A stretch of DNA of 54,378 nt, taken from positions 1 through 54,378 of the forward strand of contig JAOADU010000084.1 in the NCBI GenBank assembly GCA_026417155.1, written 5' to 3'. The stretch is from Bacteroidales bacterium. Its GTDB lineage: Bacteria; Bacteroidota; Bacteroidia; Bacteroidales; GWA2-32-17. The notes below the pieces were generated by a model. It saw only the letters and a program-made list of their open reading frames with translations. It made no database searches and had not been told where the DNA came from. Shown here in pieces: positions 33,701-41,210 of this stretch. The stretch's first letter is position 1, and each line of letters opens with the position of its first letter. Both the position numbers and the translations under genes were made by a program.

Positions 33701-36063
33701 CCGGCTTAGCTGGAGGTATTTATTATGTAACTGTACAAGATGCCAATGGTTGCATAAGTGCAGGAAATGTTGTAGTCCAAGAACCAACACAATTAACATC
33801 TGTTATTTCTTCCACTACTCATAACCTATGCAATGGTCAATGTATAGGAACCGCTAGCGTTTTAGCCGGTGGTGGTACTCCTCCATATATTTATACATGG
33901 TTAGGCATAGGTCAAACAGGACCTAATGCTGTTAATCTTTGTGCCGGCACATATAATGTTGTAGTAACAGATCAACGCGGATGCACTAGTACTAACGTCG
34001 CCATTATAAATCAACCAACACCTATCTCAATTCAAGGTAACATAACAAATGTACAATGTAATAATACATCAACAGGAATGATTTCTGTAACAGTATCAGG
34101 TGGAACACCCGTATATCAATATGTATGGTTGCCACCTGCTAACAGTACTACTTCAATTGCCGCAAACTTATCGGCTGGAGTTTACACTGTCGTTGTGACA
34201 GATACCTGGAACTGCACAAATACAGCAACATTTACTGTAACTCAACCCATGCCATTGCAGGCATATATTAGTACACAACCAGCCCGATGCGGATTGCAAA
34301 ATGGTATGGCAGTAATAGATTCTGTAACTGGCGGTACTCCCTCTTATAGCTTCTTATGGTCGCCAGGAAACATGAATACAAGTCAAGTAACAGATTTAAC
34401 TAGTGGTATATATCAGCTAATCATCACCGATGCTAATAACTGCACATTAGTCCAACAAGTACCCATAGGACAAGTACAAGGACCCGATGTAGTTCAAATG
34501 ACAAAAACCGAACCTACCTGCTATGGCTATTTTGATGGGACTGCTACTGCAAATCCAATTGGAGGTCAACCTCCCTATCAATTCATTTGGAATAATGGTC
34601 AAAATACAGCAACAGCTATTAATTTAGGAGCTGGTGTTTACACTGTTACTGTAACAGACGCAAATGGATGCACTAAAGCTAATACTATTCAAATAGGACA
34701 GCCTTCTCCTATCGTGCCCATCGCCAATGGCTCTGATACAATTTGTGTAGGCAATTTTTCTGTAAATATTTCTGCAAATGCAACCGGAGGTACGCCTCCA
34801 TATTCGTTTATGTGGTCAGGACCTGGTTTAACAAATCCTACTTCTGCTGTTCAACTTGTTTCTCCTGATACAACTACAAATTACTTTGTAAATGTTTATG
34901 ATGCCAACGGTTGTGCTTCGGCAAACCCTGCAAGCATTACTGTTTTTGTTTATCCTCCTATCACAGCAAGTATTTCAAATGATGTAATAATATGTAAAGG
35001 AGATGTGTATTCAATTAATGTAACTGCTCAGGGTGGTAAGCCTCCATACACTTATGTGTGGAATAATGGAGTTGGAAATCCAAACATGGTTTCGCCAACC
35101 CAAACAACAACTTATATTGTTAGTGTCTATGATGCTTGTGGTACGCCCCCTGCTATAGATTCTATGACCATTACGGTAAAAAATCCGCCTCATATTGTTC
35201 GCGATCCACGGTTCCAAAAAGGCTGTGTTCCATTAGGTGCAAATTTTGATTGCATTGTCGATCCTTCGTCATATCCTGTTACATATTCATGGAACTTTGG
35301 CGATCCTTCATCAGGAATGCTTAACTTCTCGAACGATAGCACACCATCTCACACTTATAATATCCCGGGCAATTATAATGTTACTTTAACTTTAACTTCT
35401 TCTTTTGGTTGTCAAACCACAATAACATATTATAATCTTGTACAAGTTTCTCCTTATCCACAAGTTGATTTTAGTTATAGTCCTACAAGCAATATTACTC
35501 CTGTAAACGGTGATGTTTGGTTTGCTGCTCAAACAGATCCCAACAATCTGCTCACTTGGATCTTTGGCGATGGTTACACTGCATCAGGAATAATGAATCC
35601 TATGCACACATACACACAAGCCGGTGTATATACCGTAATGTTAATTGCCCGAAACGCTGATGGATGCATGGATACAGCCATTCATATGCTTCGTGTTAAT
35701 GATATCTTTACTTTGTGGGCTCCTTCTGCATTTTCGCCAGGGAGTGGCAAAGCCAATGGCTACTGGTATCCAAGAGGATTGGGCATTGATAGTAGCGATT
35801 ATTATTTAGCTATCTATGATCGTTGGGGACAGGTTGTGTTTGAAACACGAGAAATGCCTAAAGGGACTAATTTAACCCCAAGCGAAGTAATGACAATTTC
35901 CGTTGCTAACCAAGAATGGGAACCTGGCGGATGGAATGGAGGATTTATGAATGATATGTCAAAAATGGTTCCTGTTGGATCGTATATTTGGTATGTCCGC
36001 GTAAAAGAAAAAGATACTGGATATTTACACGAACGCAAAGGGATTGTTACAGTAATTCGATAA
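27757..36063 (+). CDS. Giant SprB-repeat T9SS adhesin (2768 residues)
   Basis: A cell-surface or secreted adhesin. Residues 1-19 are a signal peptide. Two Cys-rich beta domains cover about 20-135 and 160-295, then an Ig-like domain (about 300-380). From about 380 to 2315 there are 24 SprB-type repeats of 74-84 residues (C..NG, then GGTPPYTYxWSNG, then GTYTVTVTDANGC), interrupted once by a PKD-like domain after repeat 2. Two Ig-like domains (2315-2480), two PKD domains (WNFGD, WIFGDG; 2480-2648) and a type-B C-terminal domain (2648-2768) follow. That last domain lacks the usual NGDGxND motif. SprB is the mobile gliding adhesin of Flavobacterium, but repeat similarity alone does not prove gliding. 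No PorP/SprF gene lies nearby. Confidence 0.9.
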   Translation: MNKLYYLIIITLFSLKAFSQCYNCGNMFPSSVQTITCGTSTTVTSCAYGSEYSVYNVVAGNTYTWQTCGDTDFDTQLTLFQGSTCGGGTVLSYNDDACGLQSKITWTATFTGTVTLLLSKYNCTSQSTCMTLQWSCTSGGSGGGGTACPGAPSCSSSPPANDFCSTPTPICEFEGYCGNTSSSYTPGEIPSQFCGSVENNSWISFVASSSTATLNVYVCNCTNSWGIQMEIYSTTNCATFTSYSNCWNPGVMQNGTVTATGLTPGNTYLLMIDGYAGDVCNYTISASSDVFMANAIVQQTGTNTATICAGQSVNLLASGGTSYSWTPTTGLSNPNIANPIASPTTTTTYTCNVTGGNPLCPGTQQVQVTINVTPGLTINTSSTNPTCFGGNNGTASVTSVTGGTAPYTYNWSNGATTQNITGLSAGTYTVTVTSANGCTNTATITISNPPQMTVSATSTPSTCGSPNGTVTATVTNGTPNYTYTITPPGTSQSSSSNNYTFNNISSGTYTVLVIASNGCTATTTVNVASSGSVTAGFTYNGNQCVTGNSYNFTNTGTSGGGTTYSWTFPGGSPSSSTAQNPTGITWSTPGTYTVTQTVTQGSCNATYSQNITVYPNPTANITPTNVTCFGACNGSAIASGSGGSGTYTYSWSTGANTQNISSLCPGSYTVTVTDTYGCKGTATVNITQPAALNLTTTRTNPTCNGLCNGTANVTVAGGIGPFTYLWSNGATTASISGLCAGTYTVTVTDQASPGCTQTANVNLTNPAPITLSTSKVDASCGLNNGSATVTVTGGGTPNYNYQWSNGTVSNNNPSNTHTATGLTSGSYTVTVTSSNGCTQTATVNVGSTGGPTATITTSSNPLCNGVCSGSATVSIGGTLNPPYNYVWSNGASTTGTTSTTNTVNTLCAGTSSVTITDNIGCQAVASVNLTAPPALNVATSSVNAYCGQNNGSATANPTGGTPGYTYQWSPSAGSQTTQTATNLTPGTYSVTVRDANNCTQTATVNVGNNAGVTASISSQTNVSCFSGNNGTATASGTGGNLPYTYQWPASAGNQTTATATNLSAGTYTVTVRDANNCTSTATVTITQPTAVSATISSFTNALCNGSCNGTASVLGGGGTAPYTYQWSNTQTTQTATGLCNGTYFVTVRDANNCTATTSVTITQPSVLSATASSTNAYCGQSNGSATVNPTGGTSPYTYSWSSGQTTQTITNRPPGSYTVTVTDANGCTAVANTVIGNNPGGTASITSLNYTTCYGVCNGSATVSMGGGTPPYTYLWSNGGNTATISGLCEAIYTVTVTDAGGCTATAVADVKSPNPLVLAFNVTDVFCFGQCTGQITVTPSGGTPPYTYTWSNGSTQSSLSNLCSGVYSVTVRDANNCSATGNRSISNIPPITLSATTTSTNCNQSNGSIDLTVTNGAAPFTYNWSNGANTQDLNNISAGVYNVTVTDVKGCTATGSYTVTNISGPSASISTFTPVSCNGLCNGIATGVASGGTTPYTYAWSNGQNSQTATNLCAGTYVFSVTDAAGCVATANVTITQPPVMQVNSITSTHPNCNGQCNGTATVVVGGGTPPYSYQWTGGTPFGGQNPTSATTTGICSGILTVTVTDSKGCTVTANTAVVEPPILSLVPSSTPVLCAGQNTGTASVSVNGGTPPYTYQWSANTGGQTSAVATNLAPGTYQVTVTDSKGCTVSIPVTVSGPTPLTFSNITSTDLPCYQSNNGTISVSVSGGTPPYSYNWTNSTNSYSSTNQNIGNLPAETYFLTVTDANGCIITTNVIINQPPPLSLNLIKTDETCYQFCNGSIQAHVSGGQIPYTYLWSNAQTTSAIQNLCPGSYSVTVTDFNGCTRASNVTIIGPPLLQIDVVNVVPATCGQSNGEATISFQGGTTGYTIQWSTGGNSVHETNMPAGNHTVTLIDQNGCIATQNITIQNLNGPSITSVVSSPVTCYGYSNGVAIVSYNPSNPPAPPYTTTWNNNMTGDTITGLAGGIYYVTVQDANGCISAGNVVVQEPTQLTSVISSTTHNLCNGQCIGTASVLAGGGTPPYIYTWLGIGQTGPNAVNLCAGTYNVVVTDQRGCTSTNVAIINQPTPISIQGNITNVQCNNTSTGMISVTVSGGTPVYQYVWLPPANSTTSIAANLSAGVYTVVVTDTWNCTNTATFTVTQPMPLQAYISTQPARCGLQNGMAVIDSVTGGTPSYSFLWSPGNMNTSQVTDLTSGIYQLIITDANNCTLVQQVPIGQVQGPDVVQMTKTEPTCYGYFDGTATANPIGGQPPYQFIWNNGQNTATAINLGAGVYTVTVTDANGCTKANTIQIGQPSPIVPIANGSDTICVGNFSVNISANATGGTPPYSFMWSGPGLTNPTSAVQLVSPDTTTNYFVNVYDANGCASANPASITVFVYPPITASISNDVIICKGDVYSINVTAQGGKPPYTYVWNNGVGNPNMVSPTQTTTYIVSVYDACGTPPAIDSMTITVKNPPHIVRDPRFQKGCVPLGANFDCIVDPSSYPVTYSWNFGDPSSGMLNFSNDSTPSHTYNIPGNYNVTLTLTSSFGCQTTITYYNLVQVSPYPQVDFSYSPTSNITPVNGDVWFAAQTDPNNLLTWIFGDGYTASGIMNPMHTYTQAGVYTVMLIARNADGCMDTAIHMLRVNDIFTLWAPSAFSPGSGKANGYWYPRGLGIDSSDYYLAIYDRWGQVVFETREMPKGTNLTPSEVMTISVANQEWEPGGWNGGFMNDMSKMVPVGSYIWYVRVKEKDTGYLHERKGIVTVIR
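28890..34710 (+). repeat. Array of 24 SprB-type coding repeats
   Basis: About 5.8 kb of degenerate coding repeats of about 225-250 bases, each giving one 74-84 residue unit; one PKD-like unit interrupts after repeat 2. Three subtypes can be told apart. Four-cysteine repeats are numbers 3, 4, 6, 9, 11, 12, 14, 15, 18 and 21. Short-headed two-cysteine repeats are 2, 5, 7, 10, 13, 19 and 23. Long-headed two-cysteine repeats are 1, 8, 16, 17, 20, 22 and 24. Confidence 0.9.
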
Positions 36064-36088
36064 CCGATACAAAAATACTTTTTAACAG

Positions 36089-36116
36089 TTAGGGCAAATT
36101 ATGCCCTAATTTTTTC
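36089..36116 (+). terminator. Terminator of the giant adhesin gene
   Basis: Perfect 8-bp stem TTAGGGCA (36089-36096) / TGCCCTAA (36102-36109), AATTA loop, then a T-rich tail. The first three bases are also the stop codon of the convergent ribBA gene. Only the plus strand has the T-run. Confidence 0.85.
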
Positions 36117-37303
36117 TTTTTTGTTGTTAAATAATTGATATTGTATGGATTAGGTGGAATAACAAGTGGAATATTTTCGACAATTTGCAAACCAAATCCT
36201 TCAAGCCCTGCTCGTTTCTTAGGATTATTTGTTAACAAACGTATTTTTTTTATACCTAAGTCTCGCAATATTTGGGCACCTACACCATAATCTCTTTCGT
36301 CGGGCTTAAAACCTAAATGTACATTAGCTTCTACCGTGTCTAACCCTTCTTCTTGCAACTTATATGCTTCTATCTTATGAAACAAACCAATCCCTCGTCC
36401 TTCTTGATTGAGATATATAATAGCTCCTTTACCTTCCTTTTCTATCATTCGCATCGCTTCATGAAGCTGCGGTCCGCAATCGCAACGATAACTTCCAAAA
36501 ATATCGCCCGTTACACAAGAGGAATGTACTCTTACTAAGACAGGCTCATCTGTATTAATTTCGCCTTTAATAATTGCAATATGTTCTAAACCATTTGATG
36601 TTTGTATGTATGGAATTAATTCAAAATTGCCATATTCGGTAGGAAGTTTAACTTTCTGACCTCGCTTTATTAATGTTTCATTTTGTAATCTATACTTAAT
36701 CAAATCAACAATAGTAATTATTTTTAGGCCAAATTTTTGAGCTATTTGCATTAATTCGGGTACGCGAGCCATAGAACCATCTTCACTCATAATTTCTATT
36801 AACGCACCTCCTTCTCGCAAACCGGCTAAACGAGTTAAGTCAACGGCAGCTTCGGTATGTCCTGCTCTTCGAAGCACACCATTGGGTTTTGCTTTGAGTG
36901 GGAAAATATGACCTGGACGCGCTAAATCTTCACTTTTCGTATTAGGGTCAACCAATGCTTGAATTGTTTTGGCTCGGTCTTCGGCTGAAATACCTGTAGT
37001 ACAGCCATGACCAATTAAATCAACTGAAACAGTGAAAGCTGTTTCGTGCAATGAAGTATTGTGCGAAACCATCATGGTTAAATTCAATTCTTCGCATCGT
37101 TCTTCGGTTAATGCCACACATAATAATCCTCGTCCATATTTGGTCATAAAATTGACCATAGTAGGAGTAATTTTTTCGGCAGCAGCAATGAAATCGCCTT
37201 CGTTTTCTCTATCTTCATCATCAACAACGATAATCATTTTGCCATCGCGAAGGTCTTGTAGAGCTTCTTCGATTGTATTGAATTTGTATTCTGTAGTTTC
37301 CAT
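36089..37303 (-). CDS. ribBA: 3,4-dihydroxy-2-butanone 4-phosphate synthase / GTP cyclohydrolase II
   Basis: A 404-residue bifunctional enzyme that makes both precursors of riboflavin. Residues 1-205 are the DHBP synthase acting on ribulose 5-phosphate, with [18 protein letters not shown] (acidic metal site), [10 protein letters not shown] and GHTEAAVDL. Residues about 206-404 are GTP cyclohydrolase II, with [21 protein letters not shown] (zinc cysteines), NQEGRGIGL and LLTNNPKK. Both active sites look complete. A -7 box lies about 14 bases before the ATG, leaving no room for an FMN riboswitch. Its stop codon is the first part of the plus-strand adhesin terminator. Confidence 0.97.
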   Translation of the reverse strand: METTEYKFNTIEEALQDLRDGKMIIVVDDEDRENEGDFIAAAEKITPTMVNFMTKYGRGLLCVALTEERCEELNLTMMVSHNTSLHETAFTVSVDLIGHGCTTGISAEDRAKTIQALVDPNTKSEDLARPGHIFPLKAKPNGVLRRAGHTEAAVDLTRLAGLREGGALIEIMSEDGSMARVPELMQIAQKFGLKIITIVDLIKYRLQNETLIKRGQKVKLPTEYGNFELIPYIQTSNGLEHIAIIKGEINTDEPVLVRVHSSCVTGDIFGSYRCDCGPQLHEAMRMIEKEGKGAIIYLNQEGRGIGLFHKIEAYKLQEEGLDTVEANVHLGFKPDERDYGVGAQILRDLGIKKIRLLTNNPKKRAGLEGFGLQIVENIPLVIPPNPYNINYLTTKKKKLGHNLP

Positions 37304-37316
37304 ATAATAATTTGTG

Positions 37317-37324
37317 CAAAGTTA
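37317..37324 (-). promoter_or_regulatory. -7 box of ribBA
   Basis: TAACTTTG on the minus strand, an exact TAnnTTTG match, 13 bases before the ribBA ATG. It lies between the GT4 stop (37338) and ribBA, so ribBA has its own promoter. Confidence 0.6.
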
Positions 37325-37337
37325 TATAATGAACAAG

Positions 37338-38561
37338 CTAATTTTTATGATTTTTATCGTGTAAACTTTTTACTTTTTCGATGTAAGTTAATGTATGGCT
37401 TACTATTGTAGTAATATTGTAATGTTGTTTAACAAACTCGTATGCTTGCTGTCCAATTTTTTCGAATAACGATTTATCGTTTAATAATTGTTGTATTGAG
37501 TCCAAAAATTGTTCTTGCGAATCGGCAATAAGTATATGATTTAGGTGCAATGCAGGAATCCCTTCGGCACCAATAGAAGTAGTAACTATTGTTTTCCCCA
37601 ACGACATACCTTCCAATATTTTGATACGAATTCCACTGCCCGAAAATAATGGAACAACCATAATAGCTCTTTGTTGCATAAATTTTTTTGCATCATCAAT
37701 TTCGCCAAAAAATCGCACATTAGGATATTCTTTAATCTTTTGCTGAAGCCATAATGGTGCATTCCTTCCTGCAACATCAAACATTAAATGAGGGTTAAGA
37801 ACGTGCAATTTTTGCCAAATTGTGCGTAAAAACCATATTAGTCCTTCTTGGTTGGGCAACCAATCTAAAGCTCCTATAAAAAAAATAGACGGAAATTCAA
37901 TTAAATGCTTTTGATATGAATGTTCAGAAATAGGTATTCCTGCTTTTGAAACATACATAAGTTTTTTACATCCCATTGTTTTAAGCAACGATTCATCGCG
38001 TTGAGTTAGTGTAAGAACAATATTTGGTTTATTAATTATTTTTCGTTCAAAATTTTCTAAACGATTGGCCAATGAGCGTAAATACCATTTTTTAAAAATA
38101 TTTTTTTCGTTCGATGCAACACGATGCCAAATTTCACTTTCAATATTATGAGCTCTGTAAACGGAAAAATGTTGAGGATTTGCTTTTATGTAAGGTAAAA
38201 CAAATAATCCTTCGTATAAAATAAAGTCGTAATTTGTTGAGCGTATTTCATTTAAAAGTGTTTTTTCGAATTCTTTTGATGAGAAGCGAACACAATGGTA
38301 TGGCTTTTTTGAAAATAAAAAATTCACTAACAATGAAAAGGGTTTTATATTTGAGTCAACATCTACGGCAATTATGCGAATCTTTTCTACTATATAACCC
38401 GGAATTTGACTAATAGGATAGAAATGCTTTTTTGTATTCATGCATAGCAAGGTAACACTATTTGATTGTTGTGCCATTTCCAAACAAAATTCTAATACGG
38501 CAATAGATCCTCCATCTTTTGGTGGATAAGGTAATTTATTATGTAGAACTAATATGTTCAT
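37338..38561 (-). CDS. Glycosyltransferase, GT4 type (GT-B fold)
   Basis: A 407-residue cytosolic or membrane-associated glycosyltransferase. The N-terminal Rossmann half begins MNILVLHNKLPYPPKDGGSIAVLEF, an acceptor-binding loop seen in GT4 enzymes, and the C-terminal donor half has SIFFIGALDWLPNQEGLIWFL, NVRFFGEID and the signature VVPLFSGSGIRIKILEGMSLGKTIVTT around residues 295-325, with the family Glu in KILEGMS. The donor and acceptor are unknown. It overlaps the upstream LptF/G gene by 23 bases and, with the GT2 gene, frames that permease, which points to an envelope polysaccharide or lipopolysaccharide role. Confidence 0.9.
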   Translation of the reverse strand: MNILVLHNKLPYPPKDGGSIAVLEFCLEMAQQSNSVTLLCMNTKKHFYPISQIPGYIVEKIRIIAVDVDSNIKPFSLLVNFLFSKKPYHCVRFSSKEFEKTLLNEIRSTNYDFILYEGLFVLPYIKANPQHFSVYRAHNIESEIWHRVASNEKNIFKKWYLRSLANRLENFERKIINKPNIVLTLTQRDESLLKTMGCKKLMYVSKAGIPISEHSYQKHLIEFPSIFFIGALDWLPNQEGLIWFLRTIWQKLHVLNPHLMFDVAGRNAPLWLQQKIKEYPNVRFFGEIDDAKKFMQQRAIMVVPLFSGSGIRIKILEGMSLGKTIVTTSIGAEGIPALHLNHILIADSQEQFLDSIQQLLNDKSLFEKIGQQAYEFVKQHYNITTIVSHTLTYIEKVKSLHDKNHKN

Positions 38562-39996
38562 GCTTTGATTTTTTTAATCGTTCGGTTACTTTGTATATAT
38601 ACGAAATCAAATTTTGCAAAGGCAACATAGTTGAATCGGTCATTGCTTTATATGTTAATAAAATCCCTAACGGAAAAAGAATAAACGAAGAAAACCAAAT
38701 CCCTTTCCATGCAGGCCAGTATAGTTCTTTTGCAAATTTTTCGCCTGTAAGAGAGATGATATAATACATTATAAATAACAAAACAGAAACAACCACAGGC
38801 ATGCCTAATCCTCCTCTACGTATAATCGCTCCCAAAGGTGCACCAATGAAAAAGAATATAATACAAGCAAATGCTAACGTAAATTTTTGATGAAATTCTA
38901 TTTGATGACGGGCAATCCAACTTCTTTTGGCTTTGTCTTCCTCTATACTTATCTGAATAAATGATTGCTGATTTCTAGCATCTATCAAAGCTAAATTAAT
39001 AATATCGTCCCATTCTTTATGGTTAATTCTTTTATATACTTCTTGCAATTTTAATGTTGTATCTTTTGATAAAGAATCATTCGTTAAATGCTTGAAAAAT
39101 GCCTGTTCGCAAACGGTTGTTTTGTAATTTTCCTTAAACCTTTTATAATCCGTCCATAGAGAATCTTCGGTTTTTTTTAATTGTTCTATATTTAGCATTC
39201 GATAGTGTTCTTTAAATAAACTTTCATCCGATCGACTAAACGTAAAACCCGACAAGGCAATTTTTGCTTTTTGAATATCGAAAGTTTGAAATTGATGCGG
39301 ATATGTTTTACGAAGATAACCTCCGTCTTCCATCACTTCTTCGTATTTTTTTCCATGATAAAGTTCAATAAATAAATAATCTTTATTAGGTGATAGATAC
39401 ATTTTACCTGAGTCGGCAATGAGTACACTTGTATTTCCTTTGCGTTCAGTATGGTCGTATATCATTATGTCGTACATCATATTAGTCTGTTGGTTACGAC
39501 TACGTATTCGAATACTGTAATCGTCTATTCCGTTATAAAAAATACCTGGTTTGATTATAATTTCTGGTCGCTGACTACGTACATCGAATAATAAAGAGTA
39601 AAATTTTAAATTGGCTACTGGTAAAATATAGTTCGAAAATAACAAAGCCAAAACACTTAATATTGCAATAAATACAATAAGAGGATACATAATACGGTAA
39701 AGCGAAATACCAGAAGCTTTAAGGGCAGTAAGTTCAAAATATTCTCCCAAATTTCCGAAAGTCATAATAGACGAAAGTAAAATAGCAAGAGGCAAAGCCA
39801 TAGGAATAAAGTTTATGGAAGCATACCCAAAAAGTTCAGCCATTACCGACCATTCTATCCCTTTCCCTACAAATTCATCAACATACTTCCAAATAAATTG
39901 CATTAACAAAACAAAAACCGTGATAAAAAAAGTGAATATAAAAGGTCCGAGATACGATTTTATCATAAAAATATGTAATCTCTTGATTCGCAACAT
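38539..39996 (-). CDS. LptF/LptG family permease
   Basis: A 485-residue inner-membrane protein of the YjgP/YjgQ family, the transmembrane partners of LptB in the ABC exporter that extracts lipopolysaccharide. Three TM segments lie near residues 14-34, 55-78 and 100-122, followed by a large periplasmic domain (about 130-375) and three C-terminal TM segments (about 380-470). Family marks are the N-terminal LHIFMIKSYLGPF and FIPMALPLAILLSSIMTFG. The periplasmic domain is longer than in E. coli LptF, as is usual in Bacteroidota. It lies between two glycosyltransferase genes, 3 bases after GT2 and overlapping GT4. Whether it is F or G cannot be decided. Confidence 0.92.
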   Translation of the reverse strand: MLRIKRLHIFMIKSYLGPFIFTFFITVFVLLMQFIWKYVDEFVGKGIEWSVMAELFGYASINFIPMALPLAILLSSIMTFGNLGEYFELTALKASGISLYRIMYPLIVFIAILSVLALLFSNYILPVANLKFYSLLFDVRSQRPEIIIKPGIFYNGIDDYSIRIRSRNQQTNMMYDIMIYDHTERKGNTSVLIADSGKMYLSPNKDYLFIELYHGKKYEEVMEDGGYLRKTYPHQFQTFDIQKAKIALSGFTFSRSDESLFKEHYRMLNIEQLKKTEDSLWTDYKRFKENYKTTVCEQAFFKHLTNDSLSKDTTLKLQEVYKRINHKEWDDIINLALIDARNQQSFIQISIEEDKAKRSWIARHQIEFHQKFTLAFACIIFFFIGAPLGAIIRRGGLGMPVVVSVLLFIMYYIISLTGEKFAKELYWPAWKGIWFSSFILFPLGILLTYKAMTDSTMLPLQNLISYIYKVTERLKKSKHEHISST

Positions 39997-39999
39997 AGT

Positions 40000-41193
40000 T
40001 CAGCTATTGATAATTTTTGAATTATTTTTGCTTATTATATCGGTTTTTCGTTTTACTTTTTCCCATGCTGCCGATTGTTTATTCGTAATATATTTGTAAA
40101 AACCCACATACTGTGCAACATTCATTAAAACGAAATAATATGGAATAAAAAATATTTTGGGTAAATGTTTTATAAATAGGTTTAAGGAAACAATAAAGTA
40201 AAACATCACTTGCAAAACAAAAAATATAAGAAAAAATGGATGCTTTGAAATTGTCAATAAAATAAGAATATTGAAAATAAAAATTAATGGCAATGCAATA
40301 GGTACAATAAACCATCGAATAACTTTATACGATATATATTGAAACGATAATACAGGCGTTTTAAAAACATTTAACCAATCAAGATATCTAAATAACGTTT
40401 GAAAAGCACCTGCTGCAATTCTAACTTTTCGCTTCATTTCTTCTTTTTCATTGTCCGAAGGTTCTTCGCAAGCAATGGCTTGAGGTTCGTACGCTATAAT
40501 GTATCCTTTATTGGCTATTTGCATAGATAAAACAAAATCATCAATAATAGTATCTTCGGGAATCGGCGTGGCTAATGATTTTTTTACAGCAAATAATTCT
40601 CCTACTGCTCCAATGGAAGAGTAAAATTTTGCATTTAACTGCTTTAACCAAGATTCGTACTTCCAATATAAGCTTTCACCAGATCCTGCTATTTCATTAT
40701 TATTTAAAACTCGTTTTTCGCCTGCAACAACTCCTATTTTTGGATTATTAAAATGAGTTACTATTTTTTGTATCGATTCTTTATTGAGCATGGTATTTGC
40801 ATCGCAAAAAACAACTATTTCTGTATCAACTAAAGAAAGTGCACGATTTATTGCAGCAGCTTTTCCCTTTCTATCTGTTTCGTGCCATACAACAACTTCA
40901 GGATAATGCTTTCTTAAATATTCGGGTGTACCATCGTTAGAACCATCGGTAATCCATACAACAGTCAATTTGTCGGTTGGGTAATAAAGTTCCTTAGTGT
41001 TATGCATTTTTTTATCAACAATGTATAACTCATTGTATGCCGGAATAACAAGTGTTACTGGAGGTAATGAATCTTGATATTTTTGTACATTATTTTTATT
41101 ACTTCTGAAACTCGTAATTAACCAAAGCAATAAACCATAGCCAACATACGAATAAAAAACACAACCTATCAATATAAAAAATAGTACTATCAA
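40000..41193 (-). CDS. Membrane-bound glycosyltransferase family 2
   Basis: A 397-residue GT-A enzyme with a TM segment at the N-terminus (about 1-22) and three or four more after residue 285. Catalytic landmarks are PVTLVIPAYNE, WITDGSNDGTPEYL, the metal-site VVFCDANTML (DxN in place of DxD), TIIDDFVLSMQIANKGY (catalytic acidic pair) and RKVRIAAGAFQTL (in the position of QxxRW). This resembles processive or lipid-linked GT2 enzymes that make polysaccharides. The only start in frame before the first hydrophobic segment is a TTG at 41193, supported by a -7 box 18 bases upstream. It heads the GT2-LptF/G-GT4 operon. Confidence 0.9.
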   Translation of the reverse strand: MIVLFFILIGCVFYSYVGYGLLLWLITSFRSNKNNVQKYQDSLPPVTLVIPAYNELYIVDKKMHNTKELYYPTDKLTVVWITDGSNDGTPEYLRKHYPEVVVWHETDRKGKAAAINRALSLVDTEIVVFCDANTMLNKESIQKIVTHFNNPKIGVVAGEKRVLNNNEIAGSGESLYWKYESWLKQLNAKFYSSIGAVGELFAVKKSLATPIPEDTIIDDFVLSMQIANKGYIIAYEPQAIACEEPSDNEKEEMKRKVRIAAGAFQTLFRYLDWLNVFKTPVLSFQYISYKVIRWFIVPIALPLIFIFNILILLTISKHPFFLIFFVLQVMFYFIVSLNLFIKHLPKIFFIPYYFVLMNVAQYVGFYKYITNKQSAAWEKVKRKTDIISKNNSKIINS

Positions 41194-41210
41194 AGTTAAA
41201 TTTTAATTCG

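Noticed and set aside
28890-34710. Regular 225-250 base repeats that could suggest a CRISPR array or tandem satellite.
   Set aside because: They are degenerate coding repeats in one continuous frame that give SprB units; there are no short identical direct repeats with unique spacers.
36063-36089. Recombination or att site between the adhesin and ribBA.
   Set aside because: The inverted repeat there is fully explained by a terminator with a T-run, and no integrase or direct repeat is present.
37304-37337. FMN riboswitch before ribBA.
   Set aside because: The gap to the upstream gene is 34 bases and the -7 box leaves a leader of only a few bases, far too short.
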